In this document: positions 1 to 6,793 of the stretch, piece by piece
Layout: each line of letters opens with the position of its first letter
Position numbering within the stretch: position 1 is the first letter of the stretch
Assembly: GCF_002157835.1 (NCBI RefSeq)
Contig: NZ_CP020809.1
Span: forward strand, 6,014,001-6,078,000
Direction: 5' to 3'
Source: Mycobacterium dioxanotrophicus
GTDB taxonomy: Bacteria > Actinomycetota > Actinomycetes > Mycobacteriales > Mycobacteriaceae
Length of the DNA stretch: 64,000 nt
Position numbers and translations under genes: made by a program
Notes under the pieces: generated by a model
What the model saw: only the letters and a program-made list of their open reading frames with translations
What the model was told of the DNA's origin: nothing
Databases searched by the model: none

Positions 1-1059
1 ATCAGCGAACCCACCGCAGGCCACGTCATCTCGGCCTATGCACTGGGCGTCGTGGTGGGCGCACCGGTCATCGCAGCCGTCACCGCGCGGCTGCCGCGCA
101 AGGCGCTACTGCTGGGCCTGATCACGGTGTTCACGCTGGGCAACCTCGCCAGCATGGTGGCGCCCTCGTACCCGACGCTGGTCGCGGCCCGCTTCGTCGC
201 AGGCCTGCCGCACGGCGCGTTCTTCGGGATCGCCGCGCTGGCCGCCGCCCACTTGATGGGCCCGCAGAACCGGGCCAAGGCCGTCGCGCACGTGCTCTCC
301 GGCCTGACCATCGCGACGGTGCTCGGTGTGCCGATCGCCTCGTGGCTCGGGCAGGCGTTGGGCTGGCGCAGCGCATTCGGCCTGGTGGTCGCAATCGGCG
401 TGATCACCCTTACCGCGCTGTGGTTCTGGCTGCCCGATCACCTACGCAACATGCACGCCACCAGCCCGTTGACGGAACTCGGTGCGTTGCGCCGTCCTCA
501 GGTCTGGCTGGCTGTGTTGGTCGGCATGATCGGCTTCGGCGGCATGTTCGCCGTCTACACCTACATCAGCACCACGATGACCGACGTCGCCGGGCTGTCC
601 CGGGCGCTGGTTCCGGTTGCGCTCATGGTGTTCGGCCTCGGCATGGTGGTCGGCAACCTGGTCGGCGGCCGGCTGGCCGACCTGTCGGTGATCCGCGCGC
701 TCTACCTGTCCCTCGGCACGCTGGGGATCCTGCTCGCGGTCTTCGTCGCGGCCGCCCACAATCCGTGGACCGCGTTGCTGGTGTTGTTCGGCGTGGGTGC
801 CGCGGGGTCCGCGGTGGGGCCCGCGTTGCAGACGCGGCTGATGGACGTGGCGCACGACGCGCAGACGCTGGCCGCCGCGCTCAACCACTCCGCACTGAAC
901 ATCGGCAATGCGACGGGCGCCTGGGTGGGCGGCCTGGTCATCGCGGCGGGCTACGGCTACACAGCGCCCGCTGCTGCAGGTGCGCTGCTCGCGGTCGGCG
1001 GTCTACTGGTGCTCACGGTGTCGGTGGCGTCAGAACGACAGCCCGCCATCCGGGAATGA
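1..1059 (+). CDS. MFS transporter, 5'-truncated by the window edge
   Basis: Drug/metabolite-type major facilitator permease. The frame is open from base 1, so the start codon and the first one or two helices lie outside; 352 residues are visible. About ten hydrophobic stretches alternate with short loops, and small-residue segments (GxxxGxxxG type) are typical of the AraJ/YdhP-like arabinose-efflux branch of MFS. It should export a small molecule across the inner membrane by proton antiport, but nothing here identifies the substrate. Its 3' end overlaps the convergent DUF5709-type gene by 30 bp. Family call good; specificity unknown. Confidence 0.85.
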   Translation: MSEPTAGHVISAYALGVVVGAPVIAAVTARLPRKALLLGLITVFTLGNLASMVAPSYPTLVAARFVAGLPHGAFFGIAALAAAHLMGPQNRAKAVAHVLSGLTIATVLGVPIASWLGQALGWRSAFGLVVAIGVITLTALWFWLPDHLRNMHATSPLTELGALRRPQVWLAVLVGMIGFGGMFAVYTYISTTMTDVAGLSRALVPVALMVFGLGMVVGNLVGGRLADLSVIRALYLSLGTLGILLAVFVAAAHNPWTALLVLFGVGAAGSAVGPALQTRLMDVAHDAQTLAAALNHSALNIGNATGAWVGGLVIAAGYGYTAPAAAGALLAVGGLLVLTVSVASERQPAIRE

Positions 1060-1449
1060 TTCGGGGATGATGTGGACCGCGGCCTCTTCAGCAGAGGCCG
1101 CGCCCCCGTCGATGCCGACCTCATACCCGAGCAGTTCGTCCTCGTCGTCTTCGCCGAATCCCGCATTGGGCGCCACCAGTCGGCCCGAACGGCGGTCTCC
1201 GACCTCGTCCTCGCCGGCCTGTTCGTCGGGATAGTCGGGATCGTCGAGCTGCATCGCCGGATCGGGCTCCTCCTCGGCGAGCAGCTCATCGAGGGTCTCG
1301 TGGTCGCGCGGTTCCCGCCAGCGATCCGGAGGCGTGTAGCCCTCGTCGAGCAGATCGTCGACGCCTCGGTCGATGAGGGCGTCCTCCTGAGTCAACTGGT
1401 CGTCGTCATCGACGCTGTATTCATCAGCGGCGTTGTCACGGTTGCTCAT
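1030..1449 (-). CDS. DUF5709-type acidic hypothetical protein
   Basis: A 139-residue, strongly acidic protein (runs of D/E throughout) with a short motif DEGYTPPDRW near residue 40 and the C-terminal block GIDGGAASAEEAAVHI, both of which I associate with the actinobacterial DUF5709 family. No signal peptide or membrane segment; probably a soluble, partly disordered cytoplasmic protein. I chose the ATG at 1449 rather than the TTG two codons upstream. Function unknown. The gene converges on the MFS transporter with a 30-bp 3' overlap. Confidence 0.75.
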   Translation of the reverse strand: MSNRDNAADEYSVDDDDQLTQEDALIDRGVDDLLDEGYTPPDRWREPRDHETLDELLAEEEPDPAMQLDDPDYPDEQAGEDEVGDRRSGRLVAPNAGFGEDDEDELLGYEVGIDGGAASAEEAAVHIIPESFPDGGLSF

Positions 1450-1490
1450 GTTCAAACGATGTCACAATTCGCGTGTGCCCGCCGTGGGCG

Positions 1491-2654
1491 TTACAGCGCC
1501 CGGCTGATGATCTCCTTCATGATCTCGCTCGTACCGCCGTAGATCTTGTTGACCCGCGCAGCTGCATAGGCCCGGGCGATGGGGTACTCCATCATGTAGC
1601 CGTACCCGCCGAAGAACTGCACACAGCGATCGACGACGGCGACCCCCTTGTCGGCGGCCACCAGCTTGGCCATCGAAGCCAGCGCGGGGTCGATGGTGCC
1701 GTCGATGAGCTGCTGCACGCAGTAGTCGACGGTGGTCTTGATGGACAGCACCTCGGCCTTCAGTTCGGCGAGCTCGAACCGGGTGTGCTGGAACTTGATC
1801 AGCTCGCGGCCGAATGCTTCGCGCTGCTTGGTGTACTTGATGGCCTCCAGCACAGCGGCTTCGGCCATGCCCGCGCAGATCGACGCGATCACCAGCCGCT
1901 CGCGCGCAAGCTGCTCCATCAATTGATAGAACCCCAGCCCTTCCTGGGCGCCGAGCAGATTCGCGGTCGGCACACGCATGTCGGTGAAGAACAGCTCCCG
2001 AGTGTCCTGACCGTGCTGCCCGACCTTCTCCAACACTCGCCCACGCTCGAAACCCTGTAGAGCATCGTTGGTTTCGGCGACGATCAGCGACACGCCCGCC
2101 GCACCCGCGCTCGGGTCGGTCTTGGCGACGATCACCAGCAGATCGCAGTGAGAACCGTTGGAGATGAACGTCTTCGACCCGTTGATGACATAATCGTCGC
2201 CGTCGCGGACGGCGGTCGTGCGCACCGCTTGCAGGTCGGACCCGGTACCCGGCTCGGTCATGGCGATCGCGAGCACCAACTCGCCGCTGATGACCTTGGG
2301 GAGCCAGCGCCGCTTCTGTTCGTCGTTGCCGTAGGTGTTGAGATAGTGCGCGACGATCGGCGAGTGCACCGACCAACCCGAGGCCGAGTCATGGGCAAGG
2401 GCAAGCTCTTCGGCCACGATCGCCGAGTACCCGAAGTCACCGCCGGTGCCCCCGTATTCCTCCGGCAGGTCCAGGCCGAGGAGCCCGGCGTCACCGAGCT
2501 TGGTCCAGAACTCCCGGTCCACCTGATGATTGCGGGCCCAGCGGTCCTGATTGGGCGTCGCCTCCTTGCGCAGAAACTCCGCGGCATGCCGGCGGAGCTC
2601 ACGGTGGTGATCGCTTTCCCAGGTGGCGCGGTAGCCAGGAAACAGTTCCGACAT
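1491..2654 (-). CDS. Acyl-CoA dehydrogenase, LCAD/IVD-like
   Basis: FAD-dependent acyl-CoA dehydrogenase of 387 residues, the usual family length, introducing the alpha-beta double bond in beta-oxidation. It has the TEPGTGSD flavin-binding block around residue 133 and the C-terminal YGGTSEIM element near residue 372. The position that is the catalytic Glu in MCAD is Gly here, whereas the ARERLVIAS segment places a Glu at about residue 252, the helix-G position used by long-chain and isovaleryl-CoA dehydrogenases. The open frame extends far upstream, but ATG 2654 gives the natural N-terminus. It is divergent from a TetR gene and a perfect operator-like palindrome lies 8 bp upstream of the start, so TetR control is likely. 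Chain-length specificity is inferred only. Confidence 0.9.
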   Translation of the reverse strand: MSELFPGYRATWESDHHRELRRHAAEFLRKEATPNQDRWARNHQVDREFWTKLGDAGLLGLDLPEEYGGTGGDFGYSAIVAEELALAHDSASGWSVHSPIVAHYLNTYGNDEQKRRWLPKVISGELVLAIAMTEPGTGSDLQAVRTTAVRDGDDYVINGSKTFISNGSHCDLLVIVAKTDPSAGAAGVSLIVAETNDALQGFERGRVLEKVGQHGQDTRELFFTDMRVPTANLLGAQEGLGFYQLMEQLARERLVIASICAGMAEAAVLEAIKYTKQREAFGRELIKFQHTRFELAELKAEVLSIKTTVDYCVQQLIDGTIDPALASMAKLVAADKGVAVVDRCVQFFGGYGYMMEYPIARAYAAARVNKIYGGTSEIMKEIISRAL

Positions 2655-2661
2655 GCCGCAG

Positions 2662-2679
2662 ACGATACACTTGTATCGT
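2662..2679. promoter_or_regulatory. TetR-type operator between acyl-CoA dehydrogenase and tetR
   Basis: Perfect inverted repeat ACGATACA-CT-TGTATCGT with 8-bp arms and 2-bp spacer, centred in the 54-bp gap between divergent starts. A further half-site, ATGTATCG, lies at 2690-2698. Size and place are what is expected of an autoregulating TetR repressor that also controls the divergent enzyme gene. Confidence 0.75.
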
Positions 2680-2708
2680 TTACTGGTCGAATGTATCGGG
2701 GTGGACAG

Positions 2709-3272
2709 ATGAACGACGAGGACCTGACCGCCAAGGCCCGAATTCGCAATACCGCGCTGGAACTCTTCGCACAGCACGGCGAGGACCGAATCGCGTTGCG
2801 CACCATCGCCGCCGAGGCCGGTGCCACCCTCGGTCTGGTGCAGCACCACTTCAAGACCAAGGCCGGCCTGCGCGATGCCGTCGACCAGCTGGTGGCCGAC
2901 CACTTCGCGTCCACCCTGGCGCAGGCGCCGGCGAACGCCACCGTGGCGGTCCGCGACGAGGCCGTTCGCCAGATGCTGCGCGACAACCCTCCGGTGGTGA
3001 ACTACGTGCGCCGCGCCCTTCTCGACCCGTCGGCCGAGCGGCTGCACCTGCTCGACGTACTCGTCGAACTCACCCAGCAGGAGGTCAGCAAGCTGCGCAC
3101 CTCCGGGCGGGCATCGGTCGAACGCCGCGAATCCGCCCAGGTGGTCACCGTGCTGGTCCGGCAGATGGGCGAGCTGCTGCTGCAACCGATGGTCGATGCG
3201 ATCTGGGAACGCGTCGCCACACCGGGCGGCGAGCCCAAACCGCGGCTCCGGGTGAGTGTCGACGACGCGTGA
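2709..3272 (+). CDS. TetR/AcrR family transcriptional regulator
   Basis: A 187-residue one-component regulator. The N-terminal HTH (about residues 8-55) has the classic pattern: helix with ALELFAQHGEDRIALRTIA, a turn with AGATLGLVQHHF, then the conserved K-x-GL segment. The C-terminal two thirds is the variable ligand-binding/dimerisation domain. ATG 2709 is preceded by a purine-rich GGGGTGGAC; an in-frame ATG six codons upstream (2691) is possible but overlaps the half-operator. Its partner is the divergent acyl-CoA dehydrogenase, so an acyl-CoA or related lipid is a plausible effector (inference). Confidence 0.88.
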   Translation: MNDEDLTAKARIRNTALELFAQHGEDRIALRTIAAEAGATLGLVQHHFKTKAGLRDAVDQLVADHFASTLAQAPANATVAVRDEAVRQMLRDNPPVVNYVRRALLDPSAERLHLLDVLVELTQQEVSKLRTSGRASVERRESAQVVTVLVRQMGELLLQPMVDAIWERVATPGGEPKPRLRVSVDDA

Positions 3273-3333
3273 GCCGGGCATATAGTTCCGGCCGCCCCGC
3301 ATTTTTTCCGCAACGACGGGGTACCCCCACGCC

Positions 3334-4728
3334 GTGGCATTCGACCTCACCCCGACCGCGGCCCAGCACGACCTGGCCCGCCGGACCCACGAATTCGCCG
3401 AGCAGGTCGTGCGCCCGGTCGCCGCCGACTACGACCAACGGCAGGAATTTCCGTGGCCGGTATTGGAAGAAGCAGCGGCCCAAGGCTTTTACAGCCCGCT
3501 GTTCTACCGTGACCTGATCGGCGACCCGACCGGACTGTCCCTGCCGATGTTCATGGAAGAGCTGTTCTGGGGCTGCGCGGGCATCGGCCTCGCCATCGTC
3601 ATGCCCGCACTGGCGCTGTCTGCGATCGGCCAGGCCGCTTCGCCAGAGCAGATGCTGAAATGGGCTCCCGAATGTTTCGGCAGCCCGGGCGATCTGAAGC
3701 TGGCGGCGCTGGCGATCTCCGAACCCGAAGGCGGCAGCGATGTGCGCAATCTCCGCACCCATGCCGTCCGCAGCGGCCCGGGACCTGACGCTGACTGGAT
3801 CATCAACGGTCACAAGATGTGGATCGGCAACGGTGGCATCGCCAACGTTCATGTGGTCAACGCCGTGGTCGACAAGGAGCTCGGCCACAAGGGACAGGCG
3901 CTGTTCATCGTGGAAGGAGGCACACCGGGGTTGGAGATGGTGCGCAAACTAGACAAGCTCGGCTGCCGCGCCTCACACACCGCCGAGCTGAGGTTCAACG
4001 ACGTCCGGGTCCCCGCCGAGAATCTGCTCGGCGGCCAGGAGAAGCTGGAGCACAAGCTGGCCCGAGCGCGCGAAGCCGTCGAGGGCGCGCGGCATTCCGG
4101 CTCGGCGACGCTGGGCACGTTCGAGCAGACGCGGCCGATGGTGGCCGCGCAGGCACTCGGAATCGCCAGGGCCACATTGGAATACGCCACCGAATATGCG
4201 AACCGCCGGGAAGCGTTCGGTGCACCCATCATCGACAACCAGGGCATCGCGTTTCCGCTCGCCGACCTGGCCACGCAGATCGACGCCGCCCGGTTGCTCA
4301 CCTGGCGGGCGTCCTGGATGGCGGCCACCGGGGTGCCGTTCGACCGCGGCGAGGGATCGATGTCGAAACTGGCTGCCAGCGAGGTGGCGGTGCGGGCCAC
4401 CGAGCGGGCGATCCAGACCATGGGCGGCTGGGGTTACATCACCGATCACCCGGTCGAGAAGTGGTATCGGGATGCCAAGCTGTACACCATCTTTGAGGGC
4501 ACCAGCGAGATCCAACGCGTCGTCATCTCGCACGCGCTCGGCGCCGCCGACGGCAAGCCGCCGCTGCACGTCGATCTGGAACCCTCGGGTGGGCCGTTGA
4601 ACCGGTGGTTCGGTCGGGGTACCCCGCTGCGGACCCGCGCAGCCAATGCCGCCCTGTCGTCCAAGGACCGCGTGCCGGAACCGGTCATGCGCTTGGCGAT
4701 GAAAGTCCTGCAGCCGCCGCGCAAGTGA
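3334..4728 (+). CDS. Acyl-CoA dehydrogenase, MCAD-type active site
   Basis: Acyl-CoA dehydrogenase of 464 residues, longer than the 380-400 norm because of a C-terminal tail of about 45 residues after the core. Core features: ISEPEGGSD flavin loop near residue 128, and FEGTSEIQR near residue 390 carrying the MCAD-type catalytic Glu, unlike the neighbouring dehydrogenase at 1491-2654. The GTG at 3334 is the only sensible start; a GGGGTACCCC palindrome lies just before it. It follows tetR by 61 bp on the same strand and may be cotranscribed. Substrate length is not deducible. Confidence 0.88.
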   Translation: MAFDLTPTAAQHDLARRTHEFAEQVVRPVAADYDQRQEFPWPVLEEAAAQGFYSPLFYRDLIGDPTGLSLPMFMEELFWGCAGIGLAIVMPALALSAIGQAASPEQMLKWAPECFGSPGDLKLAALAISEPEGGSDVRNLRTHAVRSGPGPDADWIINGHKMWIGNGGIANVHVVNAVVDKELGHKGQALFIVEGGTPGLEMVRKLDKLGCRASHTAELRFNDVRVPAENLLGGQEKLEHKLARAREAVEGARHSGSATLGTFEQTRPMVAAQALGIARATLEYATEYANRREAFGAPIIDNQGIAFPLADLATQIDAARLLTWRASWMAATGVPFDRGEGSMSKLAASEVAVRATERAIQTMGGWGYITDHPVEKWYRDAKLYTIFEGTSEIQRVVISHALGAADGKPPLHVDLEPSGGPLNRWFGRGTPLRTRAANAALSSKDRVPEPVMRLAMKVLQPPRK

Positions 4729-4761
4729 CCGGCGGCGCCGCGACGTAGGCTGAGTTCGGCC

Positions 4762-5391
4762 ATGAGCATCACCGTCGACGAATTGCAGATAGCCGATCCC
4801 CCGGACGCCTGGGCGCGCGCCGGCTTCAGCGTCGACGCCGATTCCGTTTGTCGCGTCGGCGGCGTGCGCATCCGACTCATGGGGCCCGCCCGGGCCACCG
4901 GCATCGTCGGGTGGTCGTTGCGCGGCCTGCCCCCGGAATTTCCCGATGACCTCGACGGCATCCCGACGAGGCCATCGACCGCCGCCACCGCCCGTCCTGC
5001 CACGCACCCGAACGGAGTCACCGGCATCGACCACGTCGTGCTGCTGTCGGCCGACCTGGGCCGGACCGTCGCATCACTGGCTGCCGCCGGCGTGCACCCG
5101 CGCCGGGAACGCGACGGCGAACTCGGCGGACGAGCTATCCGGCAGATTTTCTTCCGGTTCGGAGAGGTGATCATCGAGGTGGTCGGTTCCCCGGAGACCG
5201 CGACCGACGGTCCCTCGACACTGTGGGGCATCACCTACGCCGTGGCCGACATCGATGCGACCGCCGCATTCTTCGGCGACCTCACCGGCCCCGTGAAAGA
5301 CGCCGTCCAGCCCGGGCGCCGCATCACCACGCTGCGGCATCGAGACCTCGGGATATCGGTGCGGACGGCGGTGATCTCGGCGCGTCCGTGA
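4762..5391 (+). CDS. VOC/glyoxalase-like protein
   Basis: A 209-residue protein whose residues 85-205 look like a vicinal-oxygen-chelate module (GIDHVVLLSADLGRT opening, followed by an FRFGEVIIEV strand and a second beta-alpha unit). The first 80 residues look like a degenerate half-module, so it may be a paired beta-alpha-beta fold. VOC proteins act as isomerases, dioxygenases or lyases; the metal ligands cannot be assigned securely. It sits 33 bp after the acyl-CoA dehydrogenase and may be in the same transcript. Specific reaction unknown. Confidence 0.7.
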   Translation: MSITVDELQIADPPDAWARAGFSVDADSVCRVGGVRIRLMGPARATGIVGWSLRGLPPEFPDDLDGIPTRPSTAATARPATHPNGVTGIDHVVLLSADLGRTVASLAAAGVHPRRERDGELGGRAIRQIFFRFGEVIIEVVGSPETATDGPSTLWGITYAVADIDATAAFFGDLTGPVKDAVQPGRRITTLRHRDLGISVRTAVISARP

Positions 5392-5424
5392 AGCGGTAGC
5401 TGTCGGAATGCCTATCCTCAGGCC

Positions 5425-5616
5425 ATGACCGCACCTGCCGACCGTGGCCCGGCCTTCGACGGCATCCGGATCGGCAGGCCCGCGACGGGCGCGCTCATCG
5501 ATGCCGGGTACCGCGGCCTTGCCGATCTGCCCGGAGATCTCGACGGGCTGCTCGCCCTGCACGGCGTAGGCCCGAGAGCCGTGCGGCTGCTGCGTGAGGC
5601 CCTGGAGAATCGATGA
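5425..5616 (+). CDS. Small helix-hairpin-helix protein coupled to rnhA
   Basis: A 63-residue protein. Residues 17-60 (IGRPATGAL... then [19 protein letters not shown]) form a helix-hairpin-helix of the type seen at the C-terminus of TfoX-like proteins and in DNA repair enzymes; the LHGVGPRA hairpin is the nucleic-acid-binding element. Its stop overlaps the rnhA start by 4 bp (ATGA), so the two are translationally coupled and a nucleic-acid partner role is plausible. The exact function is not known to me. Confidence 0.75.
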   Translation: MTAPADRGPAFDGIRIGRPATGALIDAGYRGLADLPGDLDGLLALHGVGPRAVRLLREALENR

Positions 5617-6074
5617 GCGACAACATCGTCGTCATCCACACCGACGGCGGGTGCCGACCGAATCCGGGCCCCGGCGGCTGGGGCGCCGTGCTGCGGCACC
5701 GGGAACACGTCCGCGAAATGTGTGGTGGGGATCCGGGGCTCACCAGTAACAACCGGATGGAACTGACAGCACCGATCATGGCGCTCGAGGCGCTCACCAG
5801 ACCCGTGGTCGTGCATCTCTACACCGACAGCACCTACGTCCGCAACGGCATCACCAAGTGGGTGCTCGGCTGGGAACGCAACGGCTGGCTGACCGCCGCG
5901 AAGCTCCCGGTGAAGAACGTCGACCTGTGGCAGCGGCTCCAGGCAGCCTGTGCACGGCACCAGGTCGAGTGGTTCTGGGTGAAAGGCCACGCGGGTATCG
6001 CCGACAACGAATTGGCCGACCAGTTGGCGACTCGCGGACTGCAGGATGCCGTGGCCCTGGCCGCCGTCCGCTGA
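5613..6074 (+). CDS. rnhA: Ribonuclease HI
   Basis: Single-domain RNase HI (153 residues), cleaving the RNA strand of RNA-DNA hybrids. The metal-binding carboxylates are all visible: D11 (HTDGG), E50 (RMELTAP), D72 (YTDSTYV) and D136 (NELADQ), with the flexible-loop histidine H126 in KGHAG. Length and motif spacing match E. coli RnhA, and unlike Rv2228c-type proteins there is no acid-phosphatase fusion. It starts inside the HhH gene (ATGA overlap). Acts in the cytoplasm on R-loops and primers. Confidence 0.93.
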   Translation: MSDNIVVIHTDGGCRPNPGPGGWGAVLRHREHVREMCGGDPGLTSNNRMELTAPIMALEALTRPVVVHLYTDSTYVRNGITKWVLGWERNGWLTAAKLPVKNVDLWQRLQAACARHQVEWFWVKGHAGIADNELADQLATRGLQDAVALAAVR

Positions 6075-6088
6075 CGGTCTGTGGTACG

Positions 6089-6150
6089 CGCCGAAACTCA
6101 CACCAGGGACAACTGAGTCGCGGAATTTGTCCCTGACGTGAGTCTCGGTG
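6089..6150. repeat. Imperfect 24-bp inverted repeat after rnhA
   Basis: Left arm 6089-6112 and right arm 6127-6150 are inverted copies matching at 20 of 24 positions, separated by a 14-nt loop. The inner parts AGGGACAA / TTGTCCCT are perfect. There is no T-tract. It could end the rnhA transcript or be a dispersed intergenic palindromic element. Confidence 0.6.
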
Positions 6151-6210
6151 ACTCGACACCGGGATCACCTCGTCGCGATGACTTTTGCCCTCGGGTGCAG
6201 TCTGATCTGC

Positions 6211-6777
6211 GTGGGCAAACTCATCTATGGCTTCAACGTGTCGGTGGACGGGTACATCGCCGACGCGCAAGGCAACATCGACTGGAGCGAACCGAGCGAC
6301 GAACTGCACCAGTACTGGAACGACTTCGAGCGGCAGACCGCGTGCTCGTTCTATGGCAGGCGGCTCTACGAACTGATGTCCGCGTACTGGCCGACCGCCG
6401 ACGAGGCCCCGGACGCCACGCCAATGATCGTCGACTTCGCCCGCATCTGGCGCGCCATGCCCAAGGTCGTGTTCTCGCGCACCTTGGAGTCGGTCGACTG
6501 GAACTCCCGCCTGGAACGCGGCGACCCGGTCGAGGTGGTACGGAAGCTGAAAGCCGAAACCGACGGCAGTTTGGAGGTCGCGGGCGCGACGCTGGCCGCA
6601 CCGATCGTGCAGGCCGGGCTGGTGGACGAATACCGGATCGTCATCGCCCCCACCGCCGTCGGCGGCGGCACGCCGTTCTTCCCTACCCTGCCGTCATGGA
6701 TCTCGCTGCGACTGTTGGAGAACCGCACCTTCCCGGGAGGTGTGGTCCTGCTGCGCTACGAGGCGAATCACGACTGA
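6211..6777 (+). CDS. DHFR/RibD C-terminal-like reductase
   Basis: A 188-residue dihydrofolate-reductase-fold protein of the RibD C-terminal family. The opening GKLIYGFNVSVDGYIAD and the later GATLAAPIVQAGLVDEYR and PTAVGGGTPFF blocks are family hallmarks; the last forms the NADPH-binding end of the sheet. The frame is open to an ATG at 6148, but GTG 6211 places the first beta strand at the N-terminus as in homologues. Members reduce unknown pterin- or pyrimidine-like substrates; this is not the housekeeping folA or ribD. It converges on ligD with 16 bp between the genes. Confidence 0.82.
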   Translation: MGKLIYGFNVSVDGYIADAQGNIDWSEPSDELHQYWNDFERQTACSFYGRRLYELMSAYWPTADEAPDATPMIVDFARIWRAMPKVVFSRTLESVDWNSRLERGDPVEVVRKLKAETDGSLEVAGATLAAPIVQAGLVDEYRIVIAPTAVGGGTPFFPTLPSWISLRLLENRTFPGGVVLLRYEANHD

Positions 6778-6793
6778 CCGGACGGAGACGCAA

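Noticed and set aside
2655..3350. N-terminal extension of about 230 residues to the acyl-CoA dehydrogenase at 1491-2654
   Set aside because: It would be antisense to the tetR gene and remove the operator; the family N-terminus begins at 2654.
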